Positions 15,822 to 25,142 are shown, counted from the stretch's first letter. The stretch is DNA of 64,000 nt from an uncultured Oscillibacter sp. (GCA_905234565.1 CAJOHW010000001.1:19732-83731); one strand, 5' to 3'. The notes: generated by a model not told the origin, from the letters alone. Translations and numbers: made by a program.

Positions 15822-16009
15822 ATCTGCGGCTGCATGACCGGGTGGAGCTGAAAAAGCCTCATCCCTGCGGGGCAAAACAGTGGGAGGTTCTGCGCCTGGG
15901 CATGGACATCAAAATCCGGTGCCTGGGCTGCGGACATGAGCTCATGCTGCCCCGGTCCAAAGTAGAAAAGAGCATCCGGAAAATCATCACAGAGGAGGAT
16001 CATCCATGA
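15818..16009 (+). CDS. DUF951 family protein
   Basis: A 63-residue protein of the DUF951 (YyzM-like) family, with the typical segments LRLHDRVELKKPHPCG and IKIRCLGCGHELMLPRSKVEK. The CLGCGH motif plus an earlier Cys suggest a small metal site. The function is unknown, but members are often found beside DNA-replication or translation genes. It overlaps rarA at its start and the next small ORF at its end. Confidence 0.9.
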   Translation: MNLRLHDRVELKKPHPCGAKQWEVLRLGMDIKIRCLGCGHELMLPRSKVEKSIRKIITEEDHP

Positions 16010-16158
16010 AAAAGAAACCTGCTCCCATCCAACAACGCCTGTCCCGTCTGGGCGGATACGTCCGGCGGAACGCCGCCCGGATTCTTGCAACTGTCCTGGC
16101 CGCTGTCATGCTCCTGGGCTTCGCCGGGACCATCCTCACCGCCTTGCTGGCGGGATAA
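16006..16158 (+). CDS. 50-residue membrane protein, unannotated type
   Basis: A short open frame of 50 codons: a basic N-terminus (MKKKPAPIQQRLSRLGG) followed by one hydrophobic helix (about residues 26-49). Three signs favour translation: the ATG overlaps the DUF951 stop (ATGA), AGGAGG lies eight bases upstream at 15992-15997, and the reading frame ends cleanly after the helix. I know no family for it. It completes a coupled rarA-DUF951-small ORF trio. Confidence 0.65.
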   Translation: MKKKPAPIQQRLSRLGGYVRRNAARILATVLAAVMLLGFAGTILTALLAG

Positions 16159-16200
16159 CAGCGGCATTCCATTCCGTCTATCCGGCCTGGAAAAATCCCC

Positions 16201-16228
16201 TTGACAACCGGATAAAAACTGGGATAAT
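16201..16228 (+). promoter_or_regulatory. Vegetative promoter of gltX-asnA
   Basis: A consensus TTGACA (16201-16206), a 16-base spacer and GATAAT (16223-16228). The gltX ATG is about 30 bases downstream behind a GGAGG site. Confidence 0.88.
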
Positions 16229-16258
16229 AAGGGGCAGCAAATATACGGAGGTACTGCC

Positions 16259-17752
16259 ATGGAGCTGGACACAGCGTTTTTTGAGGATATGGAGGCGCGG
16301 ATCCCCAAGGGAAAGGTCCGTACCCGCTTTGCCCCGTCCCCCACGGGCTATATGCACGTAGGGAATCTGCGTACGGCCCTGTACGCCTATCTCATCGCCC
16401 GCCACGCCGGGGGAACGTTCCTTCTGCGCATTGAGGATACGGATCAGGGACGCCTGGTGGAGGGGGCGGTGGACGCCGTCTATAAAACCCTCCGGGAGTG
16501 CGGCCTGAATCACCAGGAGGGGCCGGATCTGGGAGGACCTGTGGGACCGTACATCCAGTCGGAGCGCAGGGAACTGTACGGGAAATACGCCCACCTGCTG
16601 GTGGAAAAGGGGGCGGCCTATCGGTGCTTCTGCGAAAAATGCGCCTCCAAAGAGGACTCCGGAGAGTTTGACCGGGAGGACGATCCCTGCCGCGCCTTGG
16701 ACAATGCCGCGGCGGAGGCCCGGGCCGCGGCGGGAGAACCCTATGTCATCCGCCAGCGGATCCCCCATGAGGGCCGCACTACCTTCCATGACGTGACCTT
16801 CGGGGATATCTCCGTGGAGAACGGGGAGATCGAGGACCAGATCCTCCTCAAGCGGGACGGCCTGCCCACCTATAACTTCGCCAACGTGGTGGACGACCAC
16901 CTCATGGGCATCACCCATGTGGTCCGGGGCAGCGAATACCTGTCCTCCGCCCCCAAGTACAACCTGCTCTATGCCGCTTTCGGCTGGGAGATCCCCGCCT
17001 ATGTCCACTGCTCCCCGGTCATGCGGGACGCCCACAACAAGATGTCCAAACGCCACGGGGACCCCTCCTATGAGGATCTGGTGGCGGAGGGGTATCTCTC
17101 CCAGGCCATTTTGAACTATGTGGCCCTCCTGGGCTGGGCCCCCCGGGGAGCGCGGGCCGAACAGGAGTTTTTCACCCTGGAAGAACTGGCGGAGGCCTTT
17201 GAGATTGCGGGGATCTCCAAATCCCCCGCCATCTTTGACCGGGCCAAACTGGACTACTTCAACGCCGCCTATCTGCGCGCCCTGTCCCCGGCGGACTTCG
17301 CCCGGGCGGCGGAGCCGTGGATCCGCAAGGCGGTAAAGAATCCCGCCCTGGACGCCGCCGCCATTGCCGCCCTGCTTCAGGCCCGGTGTGAAAAGCTGTC
17401 GGATATCCCGGAGAAGCTGGACTTCTTCGACGCCCTGCCGGACTACGGCGTGGAGTTCTTTACCAATAAGAAATCCAAGACCAATCCGGAAGTCTCCAAA
17501 CGGATGCTGGAAGCCGCCATTCCGGTTTTGGAGGGCGTGGAGGACTGGACGGCGGAGGCGGTCCACGATGCCCTGTTTGGCCTGGCGGCGGAACAGGGCG
17601 TGAAAAACGCCACGCTGCTGTGGCCCGTGCGCATCGCGGCGGCAGGCAAACTGGTGACCCCCGGCGGGGCGGTGGAGATCTGCCAGATCTTAGGCAAAAC
17701 GGAAACCCTGCGGCGTCTGCGGATGGGGCTTGCGAAACTGGACTCCCAGTGA
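16259..17752 (+). CDS. gltX: Glutamyl-tRNA synthetase
   Basis: Charges tRNA(Glu), and in organisms that lack GlnRS possibly tRNA(Gln) as well, with glutamate. The 497-residue class I enzyme has the HIGH-type motif PSPTGYMHVGN (residues 27-37) and the KMSKR loop as NKMSKRHG near residue 261. A Cys-containing insert (YRCFCEKC) matches the zinc-binding region of many GluRS. The length is normal. It starts a short operon with asnA. Confidence 0.96.
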   Translation: MELDTAFFEDMEARIPKGKVRTRFAPSPTGYMHVGNLRTALYAYLIARHAGGTFLLRIEDTDQGRLVEGAVDAVYKTLRECGLNHQEGPDLGGPVGPYIQSERRELYGKYAHLLVEKGAAYRCFCEKCASKEDSGEFDREDDPCRALDNAAAEARAAAGEPYVIRQRIPHEGRTTFHDVTFGDISVENGEIEDQILLKRDGLPTYNFANVVDDHLMGITHVVRGSEYLSSAPKYNLLYAAFGWEIPAYVHCSPVMRDAHNKMSKRHGDPSYEDLVAEGYLSQAILNYVALLGWAPRGARAEQEFFTLEELAEAFEIAGISKSPAIFDRAKLDYFNAAYLRALSPADFARAAEPWIRKAVKNPALDAAAIAALLQARCEKLSDIPEKLDFFDALPDYGVEFFTNKKSKTNPEVSKRMLEAAIPVLEGVEDWTAEAVHDALFGLAAEQGVKNATLLWPVRIAAAGKLVTPGGAVEICQILGKTETLRRLRMGLAKLDSQ

Positions 17753-17782
17753 GAGACCAGTCAGAGAAAGGATGTGGGAGAC

Positions 17783-18790
17783 ATGAGCAAACTGACCATC
17801 CCGGAAGGGTACCGAATGCGCCTGACCAATAATGAGCTGCAGCGGGCCATTGAACTGATCCATGCGGAATTTCAGAGGAACCTGTCTGTCCGGCTGAACC
17901 TGCACCGGGTGTCCGCCCCCCTGTTTGTGGACGGACATACGGGCATCAACGACAACCTCAACGGCGTGGAGCGGCCGGTGGCCTTTGATATCCCCGATGT
18001 GGGCGTCACGGGTGAGGTGGTCCACTCCCTGGCAAAGTGGAAGCGTCTGGCCCTGAAACGGTACGAGTTCAAACTGGGTACCGGGCTTTACACCGACATG
18101 AACGCCATCCGGCGGGATGAGGTGGTGGACAACCTGCACTCCGTGTATGTGGACCAGTGGGACTGGGAGAAGCACATCGACCCTCAGAACCGGGAACTGC
18201 AGTACCTGAAAGACACGGTGCGGGACATTGTGGGCTGTATCTGCGATACCGCCACGGCGGTGCGCAACGCCTTCCCTGCCCTGACCTTCCGCCCGGACCG
18301 GGACGTGTACTTCCTCACCACCCAGGAACTGGAAGATCGGTTCCCCGGCCTGTCCCACGGGGAGCGGGAGACGGAGATCTGCCGCCTCCACCGGACCGTG
18401 TTCCTCATGCAGATCGGCAAGAAACTGCGCTCCGGTACCCGCCACGACGGGCGGGCCCCGGACTATGACGACTGGGAGCTGAACGGAGATATTCTGATGT
18501 GGAATCCGGTGCTGCGCCAGGCCTTTGAGGTGTCCTCCATGGGCATCCGGGTGGACGCCGCCGCTCTGGACCGCCAGCTGACGGAGGCCGGGTGCGATGA
18601 CCGCCGCCTCCTGCCCTTCCATCGGATGCTCCTGAACGACGAGTTGCCCCAGTCCATCGGCGGCGGTATCGGTCAGTCCCGGCTGTGTATGCTGCTGCTG
18701 GAAGCCTGCCACATTGGAGAAGTCCAGGCCAGTTTGTGGGACCCGGACACTGTGGAACAGTGCGAGGCGGCGGGGATTACCCTGCTGTAA
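17783..18790 (+). CDS. asnA: Aspartate-ammonia ligase (asparagine synthetase A)
   Basis: Makes asparagine from aspartate, ammonia and ATP. The 335-residue protein is collinear with AsnA, a class II aminoacyl-tRNA-synthetase-like fold: LHRVSAPLFVDGHTGINDNL near the start and the C-terminal motif GGGIGQSRLCMLLL. The ATG at 17783 has AAAGGA about ten bases upstream; the GTG at 17774 would sit directly against that site. It follows gltX by 30 bases and is followed by a strong terminator. Confidence 0.95.
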   Translation: MSKLTIPEGYRMRLTNNELQRAIELIHAEFQRNLSVRLNLHRVSAPLFVDGHTGINDNLNGVERPVAFDIPDVGVTGEVVHSLAKWKRLALKRYEFKLGTGLYTDMNAIRRDEVVDNLHSVYVDQWDWEKHIDPQNRELQYLKDTVRDIVGCICDTATAVRNAFPALTFRPDRDVYFLTTQELEDRFPGLSHGERETEICRLHRTVFLMQIGKKLRSGTRHDGRAPDYDDWELNGDILMWNPVLRQAFEVSSMGIRVDAAALDRQLTEAGCDDRRLLPFHRMLLNDELPQSIGGGIGQSRLCMLLLEACHIGEVQASLWDPDTVEQCEAAGITLL

Positions 18791-18801
18791 GCGCGAGAAA
18801 A

Positions 18802-18833
18802 CCCCCGTCTCAAAAGAGACGGGGGACGTTTTT
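18802..18833 (+). terminator. Terminator after asnA
   Basis: A perfect 10-bp stem CCCCCGTCTC / GAGACGGGGG with an AAAA loop is followed by ACGTTTTT. Confidence 0.95.
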
Positions 18834-18881
18834 CAGGGGGTTTTCTGGATTGGAATCGTGCTTCGTTTCTGATAGGATCCG

Positions 18882-20294
18882 TCACTCCAGGATATACACC
18901 GTGCAGGAGCGGCGGCCAAAGTTGTTCATGCCCTTGTAGCTCTCGAAATACAGGTCGATGATGTTGCCAAACACGCCCGTATCCTCCGCCACGCCGTAGC
19001 CGTACTCGTAGCCCTTGGCGACCACGTACATCTTGGTGCCCAGGGGGATGACCTTCTTGTCAACCGCGATGACGCCCTTGTGGACCGTGGTGCCGGTGGC
19101 GGTGATGGTCCCCACCTTGGGTTCGTCCTTGTTGTAGGCGGTGGCGGTCATGTTCTTAATATACTTATACCGGGCGGTTCTGCCGGACTGGAACACCAGA
19201 ATGCCGCTGCCGTCGCCGTTCTTGTGGACATCCACCAGGGTGTCCATAGGCAGGCTGGGATCCGGATTCTCCTTGAACGCGGGCTCCGGCTCGGGTTCCG
19301 GTTCCGGCTCCGGTTCGGGAGCGGGCGCAGGTTCCGGTTCGGGCTCAGGAGCGGGTTCCGGCTCCGGCGCGGGGGCAGGCTCCGGTTCGGGAGCGGGCGC
19401 GGGTTCCGGTTCCGCCACAGGCTCCGGTTCACTGACCGGCTCCGGCTCCGGGGCCAGGACCATGGTCACTTCTTCCTGCTTGGGCTCCTGTTTCGGTTCC
19501 TGTTTGGCTTCTTCTTTGGGCTCCGCCTTGGCGGGTTCCTTCGGGGCGCTGGCGGTATTGGCGGGATTCACGCTCTGCCAGGTGCCCGTGGACGCTTTCG
19601 GCGTCTCCTTGGCCTGGGCCGGGGCTGGCAGAAGCAGCTCTACCGCTCCCGCTTCCGCGGTGCCGTACTCTACAATCTCGTCCCTGGCGCTGTCGGACAT
19701 CTCCTCCACCAGGGTCCGGGCGACTTCCTCGCCCTGGGACCAAGTCACCTCATAGACACAGGTGTGGACGCCGTCCCGGCCCTCCTGGATGACCCGCTCC
19801 AAGCCCTCCGGCAGAAAGCTGTTGGGCCGGAGAATGGTGGCGTGGGGAGAGGATACGGTCTGGATCTCCCGGTAGGACACCGTCTCCCCGATTTCCAGTT
19901 TGGCGGTGTTGGTGTTGGACAGGTCCACCAGGACCATCTCCTCCGGGGAGACTTCCACCTGCAGCCGGTCCAGCAGGGTGGAGATCCGCTCCTGGCGGGA
20001 CTCCGCCGTCAGTTCCTCCACGCCGTTGCGCAGAATCGTGACGGCCTGGCCCCCAGCCAGGGCCACTTCCCGGCTGGTGCTCTCCTGGGATTCATAGACC
20101 ACCTGGGAGGAGAGATTGGAGCCATCCACGTCCTTGGTCAGGACGATGGCGGCGGTGTCCTCCGCGCCGGTAAAAATATACAGTGCGTCCGCCCAGCCTG
20201 TGGCGGAGAGCGCGAACAGCAGCACCGTTGCGACGGAGGAAACCGTCACCACATGGTGGAGCCAGGACAATCGCGCGGAATGGTTGTTTTTCAT
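18882..20294 (-). CDS. G5/3D-domain cell-wall protein (YabE/RpfB-like)
   Basis: A 470-residue secreted or membrane-anchored protein. Order: membrane helix (about 18-35), a beta-rich region (36-130), a G5 domain (about 134-213, [15 protein letters not shown]), a Lys/Glu/Pro linker (225-280), a Pro-Glu repeat spring (281-339), and a 3D domain (about 382-469). The three aspartates of the 3D domain are seen at 412, 438 and 447. Such proteins are putative peptidoglycan hydrolases of the MltA/RpfB fold in Firmicutes, and the long linker would carry the catalytic domain into the wall. A consensus promoter and an unusual palindromic leader precede it. Confidence 0.9.
   Translation of the reverse strand: MKNNHSARLSWLHHVVTVSSVATVLLFALSATGWADALYIFTGAEDTAAIVLTKDVDGSNLSSQVVYESQESTSREVALAGGQAVTILRNGVEELTAESRQERISTLLDRLQVEVSPEEMVLVDLSNTNTAKLEIGETVSYREIQTVSSPHATILRPNSFLPEGLERVIQEGRDGVHTCVYEVTWSQGEEVARTLVEEMSDSARDEIVEYGTAEAGAVELLLPAPAQAKETPKASTGTWQSVNPANTASAPKEPAKAEPKEEAKQEPKQEPKQEEVTMVLAPEPEPVSEPEPVAEPEPAPAPEPEPAPAPEPEPAPEPEPEPAPAPEPEPEPEPEPEPAFKENPDPSLPMDTLVDVHKNGDGSGILVFQSGRTARYKYIKNMTATAYNKDEPKVGTITATGTTVHKGVIAVDKKVIPLGTKMYVVAKGYEYGYGVAEDTGVFGNIIDLYFESYKGMNNFGRRSCTVYILE
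19278..19454 (-). repeat. Pro-Glu repeat DNA inside the 3D protein gene
   Basis: About 177 bases coding for alternating Pro, Glu and Ala (residues 281-339). The DNA is a degenerate array of GGTTCCGGCTC-like units, so copy number could change by slippage in multiples of three without breaking the frame. Confidence 0.85.
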
Positions 20295-20323
20295 GATTCT
20301 TGCCTCCTGTCATGGGCCGCAAA

Positions 20324-20350
20324 TTTCCAATGAATTGCAATTCATGGAAA
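20324..20350. promoter_or_regulatory. 27-base palindrome in the leader of the 3D protein gene
   Basis: TTTCCA, one unpaired A, TGAATTGCAATTCA and TGGAAA form an almost perfect palindrome. It lies between the promoter and the ribosome site, so it is transcribed. It could be an operator (AT-rich core GAATTGCAATTC) or an RNA hairpin near the start codon. Confidence 0.6.
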
Positions 20351-20409
20351 CTCTGGCGGCCGCCGGAAACCAGCTTGTTACTTTTGTTACCCTTTGAAAA
20401 ACTGGTGCA

Positions 20410-20438
20410 AGTATACACCCCATCCCCACTCTTGTCAA
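20410..20438 (-). promoter_or_regulatory. Consensus promoter of the 3D protein gene
   Basis: On the minus strand TTGACA (20433-20438), 17 bases, TATACT (20410-20415). The leader to the ATG is about 110 bases. From here to 20632 on the plus strand I see no gene. Confidence 0.9.
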
Positions 20439-20632
20439 GGAAAAACGGCCTCACCCCGGGCCGATCCCCCACTTTTTTGCCTCCGGTGGGTCGAAAAATA
20501 GGAAAAATCTGTAATTCCCACATATTGACACAGCTAAAAATTACAATTCAGTTACAGGAACCGCGCCATTTTGTCACCATCCTATTCCGCCGCCGTTTTC
20601 CTGAGAATTCCCAAAGAACTCTCAAAAAACGA

Positions 20633-20666
20633 TGCGCCGCAAGCCATTTTTTAGGCTTGCGGCGCA
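20633..20666 (-). terminator. Terminator after uridine phosphorylase
   Basis: A 13-bp stem TGCGCCGCAAGCC / GGCTTGCGGCGCA with an eight-base A/T loop. It is followed on the minus strand by TCGTTTTTTGAG, and on the plus strand it is also followed by a T run, so it may act in both directions. Confidence 0.92.
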
Positions 20667-20671
20667 GTTTT

Positions 20672-21439
20672 TTACTTCTGTCGATCCCAGGTAATCAGGC
20701 GTTTCAAGCCCTCCACCCCCACCCGGACGGCGGCTTCGGTGTCCGTGCTCATGTCCTGGTCCAGTCCGGCGGCCTCCCGCTCCTGGTTCCACACCACATG
20801 GAAACAGGACCCGCAGCGACACCCCAGAGCCGCCGCTACCACGAACAGGGCCGCCGATTCCATCTCGCTGGCCTTGACCCCCAGACGTTTCCAGGCCTCC
20901 CAGCGCTCTTTCAGCATCCCGCTGACCGGGGAGGCGTCGGGGCTGTGCTGGCCGTAAAAGCTGTCCTTGCACTGGACCACTCCGGTGTGACAGGGCAGTC
21001 CCAAGTCCTTTGCCGCCTGGACCAGGGCGTTGGCCGCCTCCCAGTCGGACACGGCGGGGAATTCCGGCGGGGCGTATTCCAAACTGGTGTGCTCAAACCG
21101 CACGGCCCCCGTGGCCACCACAATGTCCCCGGACCGGACGTTCAAGTCAATTCCCCCGCAGGTGCCGGTGCGCAGAAAGGTGTCCGCGCCGCACTTGTGC
21201 AGTTCCTCCATGGCAATGGCGGCGGAGGGACCGCCGATGCCCGTGGAACAGGCGGTGACTTTCTCCCCCAGGAGATACCCGGTCCACACGTTGTACTCCC
21301 GGTTGCAGGCCACCTGCCGGGCGTCCTCAAACAGGGCGGCGATGGACGGCACCCGCCCCGGGTCCCCGGGCAGGATACAGTAGCGGCCCACATCCCCCTG
21401 CGTACATTGAATATGGAACTGTTTTTCCAAGGCTTGCAT
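20672..21439 (-). CDS. udp: Nucleoside (uridine) phosphorylase
   Basis: A 255-residue PNP/UDP-family phosphorylase that splits nucleosides with phosphate to give base and ribose-1-phosphate. It has the phosphate-binding start [10 protein letters not shown], the [16 protein letters not shown] segment and the ribose-binding [11 protein letters not shown] with Glu-Met-Glu. The region around RTGTCGGID is also typical. Uridine is the likeliest substrate by family resemblance. A GGAG-type site precedes the ATG. It is cotranscribed with the YbjQ gene, or at least 21 bases from it. Confidence 0.9.
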   Translation of the reverse strand: MQALEKQFHIQCTQGDVGRYCILPGDPGRVPSIAALFEDARQVACNREYNVWTGYLLGEKVTACSTGIGGPSAAIAMEELHKCGADTFLRTGTCGGIDLNVRSGDIVVATGAVRFEHTSLEYAPPEFPAVSDWEAANALVQAAKDLGLPCHTGVVQCKDSFYGQHSPDASPVSGMLKERWEAWKRLGVKASEMESAALFVVAAALGCRCGSCFHVVWNQEREAAGLDQDMSTDTEAAVRVGVEGLKRLITWDRQK

Positions 21440-21460
21440 GGCGTGATCTCCTTTCTTCTC

Positions 21461-21778
21461 TCACCGGGGGCGGATCCGCACGGCGGTGCCGTAGGCCATG
21501 ACCTCCGCCGCGCTCTGCATGACGGAGGACGTGCCAAAGCGCACATTGACCACGGCGTCCGCTCCCAGTTTCTCCGCCTCCGCCGTCATACGGTCCAGGG
21601 CGATTTGCCGGGCCTTTTCCAGCATTTCCGTGTAATCGTGGATTTCCCCGCCTACGATGTTTTTCAGTCCTGCCAGAAAGTCCAGCCCCAGATGCACGGA
21701 TTGTACCGTGGTGCCCGTCACCAGTCCCAGGGCAGTGATCTCCTCCCCCGGGATGTGGTCGATGGTATAGAGTTTCAT
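21461..21778 (-). CDS. YbjQ family protein (DUF74)
   Basis: A 105-residue protein of the YbjQ/DUF74 family, once annotated as heavy-metal binding and known from structures to form pentamers. The family marks are ITALGLVTGTTVQSVH, GGEIHDYTEMLEKARQIAL and GADAVVNVRFGTSSVM. The function is unknown. It lies between mutS2 and udp on the same strand, with gaps of 43 and 21 bases. Confidence 0.9.
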   Translation of the reverse strand: MKLYTIDHIPGEEITALGLVTGTTVQSVHLGLDFLAGLKNIVGGEIHDYTEMLEKARQIALDRMTAEAEKLGADAVVNVRFGTSSVMQSAAEVMAYGTAVRIRPR

Positions 21779-21821
21779 AAAGCGCCCCCCTTTGGCTTCT
21801 ATGCGTGCCGCAAACCCGTGT

Positions 21822-24209
21822 TTATTTCAGCGTCACCACCGTGACGCCGCTCTCCCCTTCTCCGTAGACCCCTAAGCGGAAACTCTTCACCGCCTTATTA
21901 CGCTTGAGCATGGCGTGGACCGCCTTGCGCAGGGCTCCGGTGCCCTTGCCGTGGATGATGGTGACGGTGTCCAGGTGCCCCAGGACGGCGGCGGACAGGA
22001 AGTTCTCCACCACTCCCTCCGCCTCAATGGTCTCTAAGCCCCGGATGTCCAGTTCTTTGGCAGCGGCGGTCCGCAGAGGCCGGATGCCCCCGGAGGAACC
22101 GGACCCCGCCGGCTTCTTCCGGGACGCCGGCCCTTCCAGCAGCCGCACTTCCTCCGCCCGCACCTGTAAGGCCATGGCTCCGGCCTGAAGGCGCAAGGTG
22201 CCGTTGTCCCCCACGCTGAGGACCTCCGCCGGGGTCCGGACGCCGGGGATCTCCACCAGGTCTCCAGGCCGGATGGGCCGGGAGGGTTTGGGAATGGGCT
22301 CCGCCTGGGGGTCCGGCGCACCGATGGCCGCCTCCGCCTCGTTGAGTTTCCGCCGCAGTTCCGCCCGGGCCTCGTTGGGGTCCGCCCCAGACCGCTGTGC
22401 CCGCTCCTGGGCCTTTCGCAGGGCGTCCAGTTCGGCAAACACCTGGTCCGCCGCGGACCGGGCGTCCCGCACAATCCGCTTGGCCTCCGCCTCTCCCCGG
22501 CTCCGGGCGTGGTCCTTGGCCCGCTCCATCTGTTCCCGGAACTCCCGGGCCTTCCGGGCGTCCTCCTCCCGCTGCAAGTACAGCCGCTCCGCCGCCGCCT
22601 CCCGCTTCTCTAAAGCCTGCCGCTTCTCCTCCAACTGGGTCAGGATATCCTCAAAGCGCAGACTGTCCCCGCTCATGTGGGACTGGGCGTCGGCAATCAG
22701 TTCCTCCGGCAGTCCCAGCCGCCGGGAGATGGCAAAAGCGTTGGATTTCCCCGGAATCCCGATGATCAGCCGGTAGGTGGGGGCCAGGGTCTCCACGTCA
22801 AACTCACAGGAGGCGTTTTCCACCCCCGCCGTGGTCATGGCAAAGGTCTTTAACTCCGCGTAGTGGGTGGTGGCGGCGGTGCGGGCCCCTAACGCCCGGA
22901 CGTGCTGGATGATGGCAATGGCCAGGGCCGCCCCCTCCACGGGATCCGTCCCCGCCCCCAGTTCGTCAAAGAGCAGTAAGCTTTCGCTGTCCGCCTCCCC
23001 TAAGATCGACACAATGTTGGTCATGTGGGCGGAGAACGTGGACAGGCTCTGCTCAATGCTCTGCTCGTCCCCGATGTCCGCCAGTACCCGCTCAAAGACG
23101 GACAGGGAACTCTGGTCCCCCGCCGGAATGTGGAGGCCGCACTGGGCCATGAGAATCAGCAGGCCCAGGGTTTTCAGGCTGACGGTTTTGCCCCCAGTGT
23201 TGGGTCCCGTGATGACTAAGGTGTCAAACTCCTCCCCCAGGGAGAGGTCAATGGGCACCGCCGCCTTGGGGTCCAGCAGGGGATGCCTTGCCCGGCGGAG
23301 ACGGACGCCCCCGTCCCGGCGGAGTTGTGGCCGGACGGCATCCATGGCATAGGACAGCTGTCCCCGGGCGAACACGCAGTCTAAGCGCACCAGCAGTTCA
23401 TAGTCGCTCTCGATGCCCTGGCGGTGGGCGGCGGCATCGGCGGACAGTTCCGCCAAAATCCGGTCAATCTCCCGCTGTTCCCGGGCCTGCCACTCAATCA
23501 GCTCGTTGTTGGCCTGGACCACTCCCATAGGCTCCACAAACACCGTGGCCCCGGAGGAGGACACATCGTGGACCAGCCCCGGCATGGCCCCCCGCTGCTC
23601 CGCCTTCACCGGTACCACAAACCGCCCGTCCCGCTGGGTGATGATGGCCTCTTGCAAGATCCGGGAGTATGAGGAAGATGAGATGATCCGCTGTAAGATC
23701 TGCCGCCCCTTGGACTGGGCCGCCCGCATATGCCGCCGGATGTCCGCCAGTTCCGCGCTGGCCCCATCCGCAATGGTGTCCTCATCCACAATGCAGCGGC
23801 GGATCTTCTCCTCTAAGAAACGGTTGCCCTGTAAGGCCAGAAACCAGCCGTCCAAGGCGGTTTTTTCCTCCGACTGGCTGTTATAGTAGCTCCGGGTGGA
23901 CCGGGCGGCGGTCAGAACCCCCGCCACAGCCAACAGTTCCCGGGTGTTCAGGCTTCCGCCCCGATCCGCCCGCTCCAAAATCTCCGCCACCCGCCGGACC
24001 CCGTAGAAGGACGGACTGCCGTGGAGGCCGATCATGTTCCGGGCGGCGTCCGTCTCGTCTAAAAGCTGCTCCACCTCCGCCGCCTCCGTCTCCGGACGCA
24101 GGGCAAGACAGCGGGCCTTGGCATCGTCGCTCCGGGCCTGATCCGCCAGCAGTTCCAGCACCCGGGGCAGTTCCAGGGTGCGGATGGATTTCTCAAACAG
24201 TTCGCTCAT
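21822..24209 (-). CDS. mutS2: MutS2 family endonuclease/ATPase
   Basis: A 795-residue MutS2, a DNA- and ribosome-associated ATPase that limits homologous recombination and, in Bacillus, rescues collided ribosomes. The Walker A motif GPNTGGKT is at 335-342, Walker B is in LLLFDELGAGTDP, a long charged coiled coil covers about 515-640, and the C-terminal Smr domain (about 719-795) has LDIRG and HGKGTGALR. The true start is the ATG at 24209, which overlaps the recO stop; the longer frame reaches back into recO. Confidence 0.95.
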   Translation of the reverse strand: MSELFEKSIRTLELPRVLELLADQARSDDAKARCLALRPETEAAEVEQLLDETDAARNMIGLHGSPSFYGVRRVAEILERADRGGSLNTRELLAVAGVLTAARSTRSYYNSQSEEKTALDGWFLALQGNRFLEEKIRRCIVDEDTIADGASAELADIRRHMRAAQSKGRQILQRIISSSSYSRILQEAIITQRDGRFVVPVKAEQRGAMPGLVHDVSSSGATVFVEPMGVVQANNELIEWQAREQREIDRILAELSADAAAHRQGIESDYELLVRLDCVFARGQLSYAMDAVRPQLRRDGGVRLRRARHPLLDPKAAVPIDLSLGEEFDTLVITGPNTGGKTVSLKTLGLLILMAQCGLHIPAGDQSSLSVFERVLADIGDEQSIEQSLSTFSAHMTNIVSILGEADSESLLLFDELGAGTDPVEGAALAIAIIQHVRALGARTAATTHYAELKTFAMTTAGVENASCEFDVETLAPTYRLIIGIPGKSNAFAISRRLGLPEELIADAQSHMSGDSLRFEDILTQLEEKRQALEKREAAAERLYLQREEDARKAREFREQMERAKDHARSRGEAEAKRIVRDARSAADQVFAELDALRKAQERAQRSGADPNEARAELRRKLNEAEAAIGAPDPQAEPIPKPSRPIRPGDLVEIPGVRTPAEVLSVGDNGTLRLQAGAMALQVRAEEVRLLEGPASRKKPAGSGSSGGIRPLRTAAAKELDIRGLETIEAEGVVENFLSAAVLGHLDTVTIIHGKGTGALRKAVHAMLKRNKAVKSFRLGVYGEGESGVTVVTLK

Positions 24210-24982
24210 GAAGGTTTCTCCATACTTCCCGGCCGTTCCAAACTCCGGTAAAACTCCAAAGAGCGGAAGTTCCGCTCCAACTGTGCCATTAAAAACGCCT
24301 CCGCCGCAGCGCCCAGACGCTGTAACGCCTCCGGGCCTAAGCGCACAGAGTACAACCGCCGGTCGTCCCCGTAGACGGCGTGGCGCAGAGCCGCCAGGGC
24401 GTCCGGGCCAAGGGGGAGTCCCCGCCGGTTCCCCCCGCAGGTCCCGCAGCACACCACCCCCTGCACCGGGTCCAGCACCGGATCCACGGGATCGATCTTT
24501 CCGCAGCAGGCGCACTCGCTTGCCAAAGGCTCATACCCCGCCAGGCACAGAAACCGCAGTTCAAAGAGGGGTTTCACCAGTTCCGGCGGTTTCCGAAGGG
24601 TCCCTAAGGCGTACAGGCCGTTCAGCAGGTGCCGCAACAGGTCCCGGGCGGGGACTTCCTCCATGGAAACAGATTCCGTCAGTTCCGCGAAATAGAAGCC
24701 CAAGGACAGGGCCCCCAACTCCTGCCGCAGTCCCGGGAACAGTTCGATGGTGGAGCCCTCATGGGCGTAGTACCAGTTTCCCCGGTGGTACAAGGTCCAC
24801 TCCGAATAGGCCAGAGGCTGGGCGCTGGCGGCGTAGGGACAGCGCTTGCGCCGCAGATTCCGGGCCAGGACGGAGATCTTTCCCCGGTCCTCTGACAGCA
24901 CCGTCAAAATCTTATCCGCGTCCCGGAAGGGCGTCTCCCGCAGGACAATGCCCCGGGTGACAATATAGGGCGTGTCCGCCAT
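24206..24982 (-). CDS. recO: DNA repair protein RecO
   Basis: A 258-residue recombination mediator that helps load RecA on SSB-coated DNA. It has the N-terminal OB-fold (residues 1-80, ending near LAYSEWTLYHRGNWYY) and a helical C-terminal domain with a zinc site, CACCG and CCGTCGG near residues 158-180. The ATG at 24982 follows a good promoter at 25007-25035 and a GGAGG site. It overlaps mutS2 by four bases, so the two repair genes are coupled. Confidence 0.94.
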   Translation of the reverse strand: MADTPYIVTRGIVLRETPFRDADKILTVLSEDRGKISVLARNLRRKRCPYAASAQPLAYSEWTLYHRGNWYYAHEGSTIELFPGLRQELGALSLGFYFAELTESVSMEEVPARDLLRHLLNGLYALGTLRKPPELVKPLFELRFLCLAGYEPLASECACCGKIDPVDPVLDPVQGVVCCGTCGGNRRGLPLGPDALAALRHAVYGDDRRLYSVRLGPEALQRLGAAAEAFLMAQLERNFRSLEFYRSLERPGSMEKPS

Positions 24983-25006
24983 GGCGTCCCCTCCTGTTCT
25001 CCCCCT

Positions 25007-25035
25007 ATTCTACCACGCCATACCCAAAACCGCAA
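25007..25035 (-). promoter_or_regulatory. Promoter of recO-mutS2
   Basis: On the minus strand TTGCGG (25030-25035), 17 bases, TAGAAT (25007-25012) with an extended TGG just before the -10. Confidence 0.8.
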
Positions 25036-25069
25036 CAGGAATCAAAACCTCTCTATGCGTTCCGGACGC

Positions 25070-25108
25070 AAAAGCAGCCTCTGTCCCTTGCGGGACGAGA
25101 CTGCTTTT
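25070..25108 (-). terminator. Terminator of the ribosomal protein supercluster
   Basis: AAAAGCAG pairs with CTGCTTTT, with an inner GTCCC / GGGAC stem closed by a GCAA tetraloop. It ends in TTTT on the minus strand, about 35 bases after the rplQ stop. Confidence 0.85.
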
Positions 25109-25142
25109 CCTGTATTCCCGATGGTCCCCGGGACGCTTCCGG

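Noticed and set aside
20295-20409. A c-di-AMP (ydaO-type) riboswitch before the 3D protein gene
   Set aside because: Such riboswitches often control wall hydrolases, but this leader is too short and lacks the conserved core; only a palindrome is visible.
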